Shown piece by piece: positions 25,429-36,117 of a stretch of 36,935 bases of DNA. This stretch comes from Listeria aquatica FSL S10-1188 (lineage in GTDB: Bacteria > Bacillota > Bacilli > Lactobacillales > Listeriaceae), in NCBI RefSeq assembly GCF_000525795.1, contig NZ_AOCG01000019.1, forward strand, positions 1 to 36,935. Reading direction: 5' to 3'. Numbering within the stretch: the first letter of the stretch is position 1; each line of letters begins with the position of its first letter. The position numbers were made by a program, and so were the translations under genes. The notes under the pieces were generated by a model, which worked only from the letters and a program-made list of their open reading frames with translations, made no database searches and was not told the DNA's origin.

Positions 25429-26028
25429 TTATTTTGCTCCTTCCGATTTTAATAACGCTTGAAACAGCAAACTTGAAGAGTAAGCGCCGGGGTCAAGATG
25501 ACCAATGGAACGCTCGCCGAGGTAAGATGCCCGACCTTTTGTCGCTTTCATATCTTTGGTTTTTTGAAGAGCCGCTTCAATCGCATCGCTTGAAAATTCA
25601 TTTTGACGCATTGCGTTGATTGCAGGTTCCCAAACATCAATCATCGTTTTTTCGCCAGCATGAGATTTCCCTCTATTTTCAATTCCTTCAAGCCCAGCCT
25701 CGAAAATATCAGGAAGCTGCTCTTTCGTAAGGGTATCAGCGTCGATTTTTTTACTCATATTTAAAAAAGCGGAGCCATAAAGTGGACCAGAAGCACCACC
25801 AACTTTGCTGAGGAGTGTCATCGCTGTAGTTTTAAATACATCTTTTAAAGTAGCTGGTGATTTTTCTGAAAAAGCTTTTTTTAATTCCGTAAGCCCCCGC
25901 GCCATATTCACGCCGTGGTCTCCATCTCCAATGGCTTGGTCCAAATCGCTCAATAATTGCTTGTTTTCGATGACGCGATCTGCAAAATCATCTAAAAAAC
26001 CGATTGCCCATTCTTTATCTAAAGTCAT
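25429..26028 (-). CDS. dhaL: dihydroxyacetone kinase ADP-binding subunit DhaL
   Basis: 199 residues from the ATG at 26028 behind GGAGGATTAAGG; longer starts run into dhaK. Asp-rich Mg-ADP site LDQAIGDGDHGVNMARG (near 29-45), SKVGGASGPLYGSAFLNM and RASYLGERSIGHLDPGA are family signatures. ADP stays bound as a cofactor, is phosphorylated by DhaM and donates to dihydroxyacetone in DhaK. Starts 16 bases after the dhaK stop. Confidence 0.95.
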   Translation of the reverse strand: MTLDKEWAIGFLDDFADRVIENKQLLSDLDQAIGDGDHGVNMARGLTELKKAFSEKSPATLKDVFKTTAMTLLSKVGGASGPLYGSAFLNMSKKIDADTLTKEQLPDIFEAGLEGIENRGKSHAGEKTMIDVWEPAINAMRQNEFSSDAIEAALQKTKDMKATKGRASYLGERSIGHLDPGAYSSSLLFQALLKSEGAK

Positions 26029-26044
26029 CCTTAATCCTCCTCCG

Positions 26045-27038
26045 TTATTTCCATGCAATAGTTTGTACAGGGAAATTAAGTAGTTCGAGCCACTTTTCAT
26101 CTTTAAGTTTTAGAACAGTGAGCGACAAGCCAGCCATTTCAAGAGACGTCATATAATCGCCGACGATGGTTTTTTGGATGTTTACCCCTTTTTCGCCAAG
26201 CCATTCGTGAACATCATTTGAAAAGATATATTGTTCCATAAGCGGTGTTGCACCCATTCCATTAACAAGAACGACAACCTTGTCCCCAGACGCAAATTGA
26301 TGCTCCTTGTCGATCCGGTCAAGTAGTTGTTTCGCAAGGTCATGCGACGACATAATCTTCTCGCGGCTAAATCCTGGTTCCCCGTGGATGCCGATTCCAA
26401 GTTCGATTTCATCGGCTCCTAGTTCGAATCCTGGATGCCCAACTTCTGGAACTGTACAAGGCGAAAGCGCCACACCAATTGTTTTGATGGAACTGATCAC
26501 TTTTTCGCCAAGTGCTTTCAGTTCGGAAAGACTCGCCCCAGCTTCTGCGGCAGCACCAACGATTTTGTGTACTAAAACGGTTCCGGCAACGCCTCGCCGT
26601 CCGGTTGTGAAGGTGCTATCTTGAACGGCAATATCATCATCTACGATCACTTGGTCCACTTCGATATCGTCGCCTTCAGCAAGCTCTTTTGCCATATCAA
26701 AGTTCATCACATCGCCTGTGTAGTTTTTGACAATTAAGAGAACGCCTTTACCCTGATCAGCGGCTTTAATTCCTTCATAAATTTGGTCGGGTGTTGGTGA
26801 AGTGAAAACATCGCCGCAAACGGCTGCGGAAAGCATTCCTTGTCCAACATACCCGGCATGTGCAGGTTCGTGACCAGAACCGCCTCCGCTTACGAGACCG
26901 ACTTTTCCGGGCCGTTTATCAATACGTGCAAGAACTCGTGTATCTGGTATGCGTTCGATAAGTTCAGGATGTGACTTTGCGAGGCCTTCCACCATTTGTT
27001 CAACGACTTGATCTGTACCATTGATTATTTTTTTTCAT
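26045..27038 (-). CDS. dhaK: dihydroxyacetone kinase substrate-binding subunit DhaK, frameshifted at its start
   Basis: ATG at 27038 behind AAGGAGGAG. The T8 run at 27028-27035 should be T7, giving MKKIINGTDQVVEQMVEGLA and 330 residues; uncorrected, only an internal GTG/ATG start is left. Substrate site GGGSGHEPAHAGYVG and the His that binds dihydroxyacetone covalently (GIGIHGEPG, near residue 218) are present. First gene of dhaKLM. PTS-dependent phosphorylation of dihydroxyacetone feeds glycolysis and is used in glycerol growth. No DhaS/DhaR/DhaQ regulator is adjacent. Confidence 0.92.
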
Positions 27039-27115
27039 CAGCCCTAACTCCTCCTTGAAAAAGATGGTTTTACATTTAAAAATTCCCTAGAAAGAAAAGA
27101 ATGAAACGTCATTTT

Positions 27116-27129
27116 TGAAATTGCTTACA
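27116..27129. promoter_or_regulatory. cre-like site between dhaK and the decarboxylase gene
   Basis: TGAAATTGCTTACA (reverse strand TGTAAGCAATTTCA) matches the cre consensus TGWAANCGNTNWCA except for one central G. It lies about 80 bases upstream of dhaK, in a position suited to CcpA repression of glycerol/dihydroxyacetone use. Confidence 0.35.
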
Positions 27130-27189
27130 ATATTCGTTTTAAGGGCTTGGAAGTGATACAATAGGAGCATGAAAAAAGGGGGGCTTCTG

Positions 27190-28567
27190 ATGATAAATCA
27201 AGAGGAAACACCGCTTCTTCAGGCGATTGAACAACATATTAAAAAAAAACCCAGTTTCACTTCATGTTCCAGGGCATAAAAATGGAGCTTTATACGGCGG
27301 CGATTGGCAAGAAATTTTGAAGTATGACTTGACGGAAATTAGTGGTATGGATGATTTGCATCACCCTGAAAGTGTCATTTTAAAAGCAGAGGAATTGCTC
27401 CGGGATGCTTATGGGGCGCATGCTAGCTTCTTTTTAGTCGGGGGATCAACAAGTGGGAATCTTGCGATGATTCTTGCCGCGCTTCGGCGTGGCGACTCAG
27501 CGATTGTCACGCGAGATGCGCATAAGTCGGTGATTCATGCGCTTGAGCTGGCCGGCGCGAATCCGATTTTTATAGAACCCAAAAAAGATGCGGTGACTGG
27601 GACGGCGGCTGGGCTTGATCCGGTGCTGCTTGAGCAGGTTTTGGATGCGAATCCGGATGTGCGCGCGGTGATTGTTACCTATCCGAATTATTATGGGGCG
27701 GTTTTCCAGTTGGACCGGATTGTCGCTGTGGCTCATCGGTATGGGGCACTTGCGCTTGTGGATGAGGCACATGGCGCTCATTTTATTGCGAGTGATGAAT
27801 TTCCAAGGGAAGCGCTTCGGGCGGGGGCGGATGCGGTTGTACAGTCTGCACACAAAACGCTTCCAGCACTCACGATGGGTGCCTTTTTGCATGTGAATAC
27901 GGACAAATTAGATGTGCGGCGCTATCTTGAGATGGTAGAGTCGAGCAGTCCGTCTTATATGGTGATGGCTTCGCTTGATGTTGCGCGGCGCTATGTGGCG
28001 CTTTATTCGGATGAGGATTTTAAGGCGTTTTGGAAGATGCGTGCAAAATGGCTACGTTTTTTGGAGAAACAAGAACTTGAAGTGATCTGTCCAGATGATC
28101 CGCTGAAATTGATTGTTCGAAAACAAGGTTTTTCGGGTTATAGGTTGGCTGAACAATTGGAACAAGCTGGATTCTATCCTGAGCTCGCGGATGATAAACA
28201 AGTGCTTTTGGTTTTGCCGCTTTTAAATAAAGGAATGGATTTTACACCGTTTGGGCGGATAAAATGGGGAGAAGGTGACGTGCGGCAAGGGGAGACTCGG
28301 AGCCTTGAACTTGCAGTGCCGGATGTGAGCCGACTTTCGATTTCGTATCAGCAGATGGCGGATTTGGAGACAATGTTTTTGCCACTTGATGAAGCGGCGG
28401 GAACCGTCGCGGCAGAAAATGTGGCGCTCTATCCACCAGGTATCCCTGGCGTTTTACGCGGCGAAAAGTTGTCGGAAAGGCAAGTCGCTTATTTGAAGCA
28501 AGTACGTGGCAGACATTTTCACGGGGGAAAAAGGTTGAAAGAGGGATTCATTGAGGTTTTTTTATGA
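27190..28567 (+). CDS. Orn/Lys/Arg decarboxylase family protein, frameshifted near its start
   Basis: ATG at 27190 behind AAAGGGGGG. The A9 run at 27241-27249 should be A8, restoring HIKKNPVSLHVPGHKNGA and 458 residues. PLP fold-type I motifs: GGSTSGN, DAHKSVIHAL, VDEAHGAHF, and the Schiff-base Lys in SAHKTLPALTMGA. The protein lacks the N-terminal wing domain of E. coli LdcI/AdiA and so belongs to the short YaaO/SpeA branch; YPPGIPGVLRGE near the C-terminus is conserved there. Substrate (Arg, Lys or Orn) cannot be settled. In B. subtilis yaaO also precedes tmk. Confidence 0.88.
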
Positions 28568-28573
28568 TATAAT
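28565..28573 (+). promoter_or_regulatory. extended -10 promoter of tmk
   Basis: TGATATAAT, an extended -10 box overlapping the stop codon of the decarboxylase gene; tmk starts 35 bases later behind AAGGAGAGG. Confidence 0.5.
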
Positions 28574-28607
28574 CAGGGGTGAGATTTGCTTGAAGGAGAG
28601 GAAATGA

Positions 28608-29231
28608 ATGGCGATTTTTATCAGTCTCGAGGGCCCGGACGGCTCGGGAAAAACGACAGCGGCAGCGCTACTTGAAGAAAAGATGCGCGCAGCTGGGCTT
28701 GATTTTATTAAAACGCGCGAACCGGGAGGAAGCCCAATTTCAGAAAAGGTGCGAAACATTGTACTCGGGATTGGAAATGAAGAGATGGATCCGCGAACGG
28801 AAGCGTTACTTATTGCGGGAGCTAGGCGCCAACATGTGGTGGAGACGATTCGTCCAGCGCTTGAGAGTGGGACGCATGTGCTTTGTGACCGCTTTGTCGA
28901 TAGTTCGCTTGCTTATCAAGGTGCGGGGCGTTCGATTGGGATTCAGGAAGTACTTGACATCAATTTGTTTGCTATTGAAGATACATTTCCGGATAAAACT
29001 TATTATTTTGATGTGCCAGCGGATGTTGGCTTGGCGCGGATTGCTGCGAATAAGGGCCGCGAGGTTAATCGCTTAGATCAAGAAGATATTGCCTTCCACA
29101 GTAAGGTGCAACAAGGTTATGAGGAAATTATCAAGCTGTTTCCAGATCGCTTTGTTCGAATTGACGGCACTGGTACGCCAGACGAGATTACGGATGAGAT
29201 TTTGGCGGATATTTTGAAAACTGTTAAGTAA
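28608..29231 (+). CDS. tmk: thymidylate kinase
   Basis: 207 residues. P-loop GPDGSGKT (9-16), [11 protein letters not shown], the [12 protein letters not shown] dTMP-binding segment and a LID region ([11 protein letters not shown]) identify dTMP kinase, essential for dTTP supply. The order yaaO-like, tmk, yaaQ/pstA is conserved with B. subtilis. In B. subtilis holB follows after yaaQ/yaaR; here the sequence leaves the conserved order after pstA. Confidence 0.97.
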   Translation: MAIFISLEGPDGSGKTTAAALLEEKMRAAGLDFIKTREPGGSPISEKVRNIVLGIGNEEMDPRTEALLIAGARRQHVVETIRPALESGTHVLCDRFVDSSLAYQGAGRSIGIQEVLDINLFAIEDTFPDKTYYFDVPADVGLARIAANKGREVNRLDQEDIAFHSKVQQGYEEIIKLFPDRFVRIDGTGTPDEITDEILADILKTVK

Positions 29232-29275
29232 CATCAAATGGAAGTAAGCTTGGGTGGGGATATGCAAATTAGTAA

Positions 29276-29671
<396 letters not shown>

Positions 29672-29700
29672 AAATGTAACTTTGTATCATTTTCTACAGA

Positions 29701-29749
29701 AGGACTTGACTAAGCAATGGCTTAAATTGTGATGTCAAGTCCTGTTTTT
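29701..29749 (+). terminator. terminator of pstA
   Basis: Perfect 10-bp stem AGGACTTGAC / GTCAAGTCCT with a 23-base loop, followed by GTTTTT. Confidence 0.8.
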
Positions 29750-29999
29750 GTGAACATTTTGACACATTTTCATAAAAAACAATCTAAAAAAGTAAAATAA
29801 TTTATTTTTTTTGAAAAAATAGCTCATGCTATAATGGAATTGCTTACAAGAAATGTTTTGAGATTAGTTCTTTTCATTATTGGTGAATTAGTTGTACAAA
29901 TTATCAATTAATTATTATGTTATAAACTGAAAATTATGACGACTATTTTCTTGATGAAAAGAGGTAAGCACAATCACATTGTAGAAGCGAGGTGAGATT
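29750..29999 (+). promoter_or_regulatory. promoter and long leader of the WxL operon
   Basis: A/T-rich stretch without a gene. TGCTATAAT (TATAAT at 29830-29835) is an extended -10 promoter. The predicted leader is about 160 bases before the TTG at 30000, and its end carries GAGGTGA as ribosome site. I see no clear riboswitch or strong hairpin in it; its length leaves room for post-transcriptional control. Confidence 0.5.
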
Positions 30000-32900
30000 T
30001 TGGACAAAAGGAAAAGGCTCCATTCTTTTCTGATTGGTTGTTTAGCTTTGATTTTTGGTTTGATTTTACCCCTTGGTGCAAATGGGATAGGAGGTTTCTT
30101 AGATCATGCCTATGCATCAGAGAAAATTACTCTTTCTGCAGAAAAAGACTATGCTTTTACAAATGAGATATTTCAACTTACAGTCAGCGATGAAGGTTTA
30201 ACGGCAGGAGATCAATTGATTTTGGAACTTCCGAAAAACCTTGTTTTTATGGCTCAAGAAACTGAACAAGAAAATGAAAGCAAGGATATTCAGTTTGATC
30301 CTGAAAATAGTAAAATAACTATCTCGTCTGAGGCTTTTAAAGAAAACACCGTAAAACTTTTATTGAAAGCTGAAAAAAGTGGTTCTTACGACTTAGTGAT
30401 TGAAAAGCACCAAGAGGGCAAAAAGGTATATTCGAATTCACTAAATTTCACGGTTGTTGAAAAAGAAGCGCAGACAGAACTTGTGCCTGAACAGCAAGAA
30501 GTGTTAAGTGCTCCTTTAGTTGAATCAAGTGATTTGATTCAGCCTAGACTGGCTGTTGCCAACTCAGGTTCTACTGCTTATGTAACCAATGCGACTGAGA
30601 TGGATGCGGCAATGGGAGATGCTTCCATTGGGGAAGTGGTTGTCATGAATGATTTTGCGTTCACTCAATTTTCAAGCACAGCGGCTGGTGAATCCAATCA
30701 GACTATTCCTGCACGGGACTTGATTGTTCGTGGAGTCAACTCAGGAGTTAAAGTGGATTTTAGAAGACGCAGTTACTGGATGAGCTTTTCAACTCAAAAA
30801 GTAAACGTTCAAGTGCGAGACTTAGATATGTACGGTCAAAATTATTGGGGACCTATTCGCTTAACTGGAAATATCTCGGCTGCATCGACGTTTTCTATTC
30901 AGAATTTGAATTACACTGGGGCACAGTTTACAGCTTCTTATCAAGCAGACTTTTTTGTAGGAGGTACGGTGGTCAATAAATCGGTTAACCAGTATATCAG
31001 CCCTTTTGATAATGTGGAGTATAAGGCGCAAACCAATCAGGCTAACCTAGAAGTCACTAATATCACATTTGAAGCAAACTCGAAGTATACGGGAACAACT
31101 GAAAATGCTACTGTATTGATGCTTGGAACGGGCGGCGCAACTGGGACAGCGAAGGTTGAAGAAGGTGCAGAACTTAATTTAACTGGAGGCGGTAATGGTC
31201 TTTCGGGTGAAGGAACATGGACGACTATTCAGGCAAACGGAAATGTAGATATTAACAAAAATGCAAAAGTGAATATTTCTACACCCACAGATTCTACACG
31301 TGGTGGAATTGCTCTTGGCAGTAACGCAAAGTTGCTTGTTCATGATGGAGCATCGCTAAATTTAGACATGAATGGTCCCTTTACTGATGCCTATGATAAG
31401 AACCCGATTAATGTTGGGACCGGAGCAGAGTTTAATGTTGCAGATGGTGCTTCTTTGATCATTTCGGCAAATAACCAAGGAACTGGTACGGGGAGTCTCG
31501 TGAAAACAGGAAGTAGCAGTTCGTTTATTATTGGGAAAAAAGGTGTGTTTAAGCTTTCATCAGATGGTTCGAGTGCGAAGAACTTAATAGCAATTGGTTC
31601 CTCCTCAACGTTTAATTTTGCGGACGCAGGTGAAATTGATTTAGATGCTAGAAGAAATACGAATGCAAATACTCGTGTTATTTATATGGCGAGTGGGACA
31701 TTTAATGCGTCGATTCAGCGGGTTAAGGCTTGGACAGCGGCAGATGCTGCGAACGCTACACCAACTTATGACTGGTTTCCGATGTATGACATGAAGGTGA
31801 ATTATACAGGAGCCAATGTGACAGCTGCAACGGGGAATAGTATTATAAATGCCAATGCCACGGACTTTGCAACCAACTACCGGACGCAAAACTTTAAACG
31901 TGTCTTATTTGAACATATTGCAGATGTGGAGGTTTCGCTTGATTCTCTTTCAGACAATCAGGCAAATGAGAATAGCCATATCATTCGCGGTGTAGCTAAT
32001 CCTGGGGCATGGATTTTGTTATCAGGAGATAGCGCAATTCCAGAAGGAACGATTGATGCACAAGCAGAGTCAGATACGAAAAAAATACCATATCAAGGCA
32101 GATTCGGCGACTGGTGAGTTTGTCTTTGTACTTCCAACAGGGAGTTATTTAACGGCAGGAAATACGGTTTCAGCCTACGCCTACTTGGATGGTAAGGATG
32201 CTACTACATCCACCGTTGTGGCGGATGAAACGGCGCCTGATAAGCCGAGCTTAAATGCGATTAAAGATGTGGATGCTACGCTTTCCGGGAAGGCAGAAGC
32301 TGACAGTTTGGTCACAGTATACCGAGCATCTGATAATGCCATTCTTGGGTCAGTGAAAGCTGATGGCACAGGGAATTATGAACTTGTACTGGCTGATTCG
32401 GATAAGCCTCTTACGCCGTATGTTGGCTATTATGCGGTTGCTGAAGATGCTGCTCAGAATAAAAGTGAGCATTCGGATGTGCAAGAGGTCCAAGATACTA
32501 CTCCGCCAAGTGCGGAAGCAGTGAAACAAATTGTTAATGTGAACAAGGCGTTTACGACAGACGCCAAGTCACTTGTCACAAACGTGCAAGATAATGCGGG
32601 TGCAGGGGACAACAATTTGACATATGCAATCTCCAAGGTTCCTGATGTAACAGCAGTGGGTAGTTCGGAAGCGGAAGTAACCATTACGGATAAGGCAGGC
32701 AACCATGTGGTTATCGTCATTCCCGTTTTTGTGAAAGATGGCGAGACGACGGTTACTGAACAAGCTATGCTTCAAGCAAGTGATTTTGTAGTGAAAGAAA
32801 AACAAGTGCCGGCTTCGGAAGCTGACTTGGATGCTTTCATTATCAATCAAGCGAAGGCGAAAGCTTGGGGAATTCCGGATGGTGTGGATTTGGCGGCTGA

Positions 32901-33435
32901 CATTGTGGTTTCTGATCGAGGGGGCTTCACGAAAGCAGCAGGAACTTACACTGTCAAAGTAAAAGTGAGAGATGCAGAAAAAACGATCACAGCTATTGTT
33001 ACGCCGGGTACGCTAAGCATTTCGGAAATTCCGAATACAATCCAATTTGGAACGCAACAAATTCGTTCTTATGAGCAGCAATTGAAACCAGAAAATGAAG
33101 CAAAAGTCATCGTAAATGATGATCGGTCTAATCCCACGAGCTGGCAATTGACAGCAATGCTTGAATCACCGTTTAAAACGAGTGAAGCAGAGGAACTTCC
33201 AGATAGCTTAGTGATCGCAATGAAAGCTGCGGATGGCTCGGTACGGTATGAGCCGATCAATGATCAGGGAACGACACCAGTTTTTAACCAAGAAACAGCA
33301 AGTGAAGGCTTGACAGAAGTTAATTTAAATCCGACAGGAAACACCGGCTTGATGCTCGATCTTTTCCCGGGAAATATTCGAAGCGGCAAAGTGTACCAGA
33401 CAAAAATTGTTTGGACACTTGAAAATACGCCATAA
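30000..33435 (+). CDS. giant WxL surface protein with pectate-lyase-like adhesive domain, frameshifted in this sequence
   Basis: TTG at 30000 behind GAGGTGA. The A7 run at 32079-32085 should be A6 (DTKKYHIKADSATGEF), giving 1144 residues. Signal peptide to about 41; an N-terminal strand-rich domain (45-160); from about 185 a pectate-lyase-like adhesive region (TAYVTNATEMDAAMGD, LIVRGVNSGVKVDF) with repeated short beta-helix turns to about 620; Ig-like modules (DETAPDKPSLN, DTTPPSAEAVK, DKAGNHVVIV); and a C-terminal WxL-like domain with SWQL and the terminal VWTLENTP. WxL domains bind peptidoglycan non-covalently. Likely a large adhesin, heading the operon. Confidence 0.82.
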
Positions 33436-33449
33436 AAAGGAGCCTAACG

Positions 33450-33812
33450 ATGAAAAAATATTTTGCATTTTGTCTGCTTTCGTTGGCCGTATTGCTAAGC
33501 TTCGCTCCGTTTACGGTTTCTGCGGCGAGCTATGAATCGAATGTTGGACTTACTCTTACTGGCGAACAACCAACAGAGCCGCCAAAGAGTGAGATGCCAT
33601 CTACTGTTCCTAAAGAGAAGCCGAAGTCATCTACTGAGCAAGATCGTGTTTATTCAGGAAAGGCATTTTCTGGAAAAGAGGCTTCTTCTGTTAAGCAATC
33701 TGGTGTATTGCCTCATACTGGAGATACTTCTGATAGGTGGAATATTGTAGGCGGAGTGCTTTTATTAGGAGGTATCGTTAGTTACTTACTCTGTACGCGA
33801 AGAAATAAACCG
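33450..33812 (+). CDS. small LPXTG protein of the WxL locus (fused in frame to the next gene as sequenced)
   Basis: ATG at 33450 behind AAAAGGAGCC. Signal peptide to about residue 25 (FTVSAAS), a start SYESNVGLTLTGE typical of the small LPXTG partner in WxL loci, a Pro/Lys/Ser-rich spacer, LPHTG (87-91), a hydrophobic helix and CTRRNK. A normal sorting signal would stop right after RR(N)K, yet the frame runs on into the next protein. One more A at 33802-33804 would create a stop after RRK. So either a base is missing here or the two proteins are fused. Small LPXTG proteins are standard in WxL loci, with unknown exact role. Confidence 0.65.
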
Positions 33813-34545
33813 TTGCACAGAAAGCTGACTTCCCTCCTGCTAGTTAGTATTTGCCTAACTGTGTTTTTGCCAGAATCATTAGTTTTTTCAGCAAGTTGGA
33901 ATCAAACGACGAATTCAAAAGCAGATATGTTTTACACTAAGAACGCTGGAGAAACAAAACCGGTTGATCCAGATCACCCAGGTGAAGAAGTTGAACCTGA
34001 CTCAATTCCACCGGCAAACCCTGGTACAAAAGGACCGCTTAGTATTGATTTTGCATCGAACATTCAGTTTGGTTCTCATGAAATCACCGGTCAAACTGAA
34101 AACTACTTTGCAGCATTAACGCCAGTGAAAGTTCTTGCAAGTGGAATTTCGAAAAAAGTCCCGAATTATGTTCAGGTGACAGATAATCGGGGGACTTTAG
34201 GGGGATACCGGTTGACGGTGAAGCAAAATGGTCAATTAAGAAGTGACCAAGCTGTTTTAGAAGGTGCCGAGATGGTTCTTTTAAACAGTACACTGAAAAG
34301 CGCGACAAGCAAAAAAAACACCGCAAAGTTTCCAAAAAATCGTGCTAGATGCAACAGGTGAAAATGCAAGCGACGTGATTGTCGCAAAAGCAGGTACTGG
34401 TGCAGGCACATGGGTTAACACTTTTGGGACTGATACGGAACAAGCAAGGAAAAGCATACAGGTCATCCTCCCCAAGGAAACGAAAAAACAAGCAGGTCAT
34501 TACCGAACGACGTTGACTTGGGAAATGATAGATTCACCCTATTAA
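33813..34545 (+). CDS. WxL-domain protein with variant W motifs, frameshifted in this sequence
   Basis: TTG at 33813 starts MHRKLTSLLLVSICLTVFLP, a signal peptide. The A8 run at 34311-34318 should be A7 (TSKKTPQSFQKIVLD), giving 243 residues, the same size as the next two WxL proteins. Layout: Pro/Asp-rich linker (KPVDPDHPGEEVEPD), then GPLSIDFASNIQFGSHEITG, VPNYVQVTDNRGTLGGYRLTV, GTWVNTFG and a C-terminal TTLTWEMIDSPY. The first signature Trp is Tyr (YRL) and the second motif reads WEM rather than WxL, so wall binding may differ. It is in frame with the LPXTG protein upstream and has no clear ribosome site of its own. Confidence 0.7.
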
Positions 34546-34567
34546 ACCAAAAAAAGGAGAAGAAGAC

Positions 34568-35297
34568 ATGAATAAAACATTGAAAATCACGGCACTAGGA
34601 CTTGTTACTATTTTAGGGGTATCCGGAACAGGAATCACGGCTTTTGCAGCTGATGGCGGTTCAACTACTTCAAAAGGAGATGTTACTTTTGAAAAGAACA
34701 CAGATCCAAGCGGACCGAAAGATCCAGATACAGACAAACCTGTTGAGCCAACTGATCCAGAGATTACGCCGCCAACAAGCGGACCATTAAGTATTGACTA
34801 TGTTTCTACGCTTCACTTCGGAACACAAAAAATTTCTGGGAATGATGAAGTGTACTACGCAACCCTAGATAAACTAAAAGACACAGAAACAGGGGCTATT
34901 AGTGATAAACCAAACTTTGTTCAAATTACGGATAATCGTGGTTCAAATGCAGGTTGGAAGCTCACAGTCGTTCAAGATGCGCAGTTCAAAAATGGAACAA
35001 GCGAACTAGCTGGGGCGAAGCTTAAATTAATCAACCCAACGATGAAATCAAGCAAAAAAAACGGATGCAAACACACCAACGGCGAGTGAAATTACGCTTA
35101 ATCCAGATGGAGTAACTTCGTCAGATGCGATCGTTGCGCAGGCTAATCAAGGGATGGGGACTTGGTTTGATACATTTGGTACAGATGTGACAGAAGCAGC
35201 GACAAGTATTTCGCTTTCGGTGCCTGGGGATACAGCAAAAATTGAAGGTAAATATTCGACAACACTAACTTGGACACTTGCAGATACACCAGCTTGA
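34568..35297 (+). CDS. WxL-domain surface protein, frameshifted in this sequence
   Basis: ATG at 34568 behind AAAGGAGAAG. The A8 run at 35054-35061 should be A7 (SSKKTDANTPTASEIT), giving 242 residues. Signal peptide to about 28 (GTGITAFAA), a Pro/Asp/Thr linker, then the WxL domain: GPLSIDYVSTLHFGTQKISG, NFVQITDNRGSNAGWKLTV with the first motif WKL, GTWFDTFG and the final STTLTWTLADTPA with the second motif WTL. Binds the wall non-covalently and is expected to form complexes with the other products of the operon. Paralogue of its two neighbours, pointing to tandem duplication. Confidence 0.85.
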
Positions 35298-35310
35298 TTA
35301 GAGGGTGAGA

Positions 35311-36039
35311 ATGATGAAAACGGGAAAAGGCGTCTTGTTGTTCATCGCTTTTGGGATGACATTTTTCCTAAGCGAGCCACCTGCTTATGCGGTTGCAAGC
35401 GATAATGCGAGTGATTCAAGCGTGCAGTTCACAGCTGATGTGGACGGTACAACACCTCCCGTTAACCCCACTGATCCGAATGAAGAGGTGCAACCCGTAG
35501 ATCCAGTGACACCAACGTCAGGTGCGCTACGGATTGATTTTGTTTCGCAGCTTTCATTCGGCAAACAGAAGATTTTCGGGCAGGATATGGATTATCATCC
35601 GCCGTTTTCAGAAGTGAAGCGGGCTTCGGATGGGGCAACTCTTTACGTGCCGCAATTTGTGCAAGTGACAGATAATACGGGGCTGAATGCTGGCTGGAAA
35701 CTGGAAGTGAGCGGAACGCCATTTCAAACAGCTTCGGGCGCGGAGCTTACAGGAGCTGAACTCACGCTTTCGGGGACCACGTTGCGTTCCAAGCTCGATC
35801 CGAAATATACGCCGAGTACGATTTCTTCAAGTCTTACAGTCGGTTCTAGCCCACAGCTCTTAGTGGCAGCTTCGGCGGGAGAAGGGATGTCGGTTTGGAC
35901 AGCGGCGTTTGGAGATACGGAAGGGAGTGCTCTCGCCCCGAACAACAAGATCACGCTTCATGTGCCAGCAGAAACGGTAAAACTGGCGGATGAGACTTAC
36001 ACGTCTACGCTAACGTGGACGTTGAGTTCGACGCCGTAA
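35311..36039 (+). CDS. WxL-domain surface protein
   Basis: ATG at 35311 behind GAGGGTGAG (the next codon is also ATG); 242 residues, intact. Signal peptide to about 26 (EPPAYAVA), linker with PVNPTDPNEEVQPVDP, then GALRIDFVSQLSFGKQKIFG, QFVQVTDNTGLNAGWKLEV (WKL), SVWTAAFGDTEG and the terminal STLTWTLSSTP (WTL). Third tandem WxL paralogue, more G+C-rich in its linker than the previous one. Separated from the DUF916 gene by a stable hairpin. Confidence 0.88.
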   Translation: MMKTGKGVLLFIAFGMTFFLSEPPAYAVASDNASDSSVQFTADVDGTTPPVNPTDPNEEVQPVDPVTPTSGALRIDFVSQLSFGKQKIFGQDMDYHPPFSEVKRASDGATLYVPQFVQVTDNTGLNAGWKLEVSGTPFQTASGAELTGAELTLSGTTLRSKLDPKYTPSTISSSLTVGSSPQLLVAASAGEGMSVWTAAFGDTEGSALAPNNKITLHVPAETVKLADETYTSTLTWTLSSTP

Positions 36040-36049
36040 AAGAAGCTTG

Positions 36050-36096
36050 GATAAGCGCTTGCGGAGTGCGAGGAGGCACTTCGCAAGTCGTTTATC
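36050..36096 (+). other. stable intercistronic hairpin without T run
   Basis: Twenty base pairs with a single bulge and two G-U pairs (36050-36069 with 36076-36096) and a six-base loop GAGGAG. It is followed by CGAGTGG, not a T run, so it is no intrinsic terminator. It lies between the last WxL gene and the DUF916 gene and may set their relative expression by stabilising or processing the mRNA. Confidence 0.65.
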
Positions 36097-36117
36097 GAGT
36101 GGAAGGAGTTTTGGAAA

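Noticed and set aside
32079..32085. Programmed frameshift producing two adhesin forms from the giant WxL protein
   Set aside because: The A7 run is tempting for phase variation of a surface protein, but the same +1 shift occurs in housekeeping genes throughout the window, so an artefact is the simpler reading.
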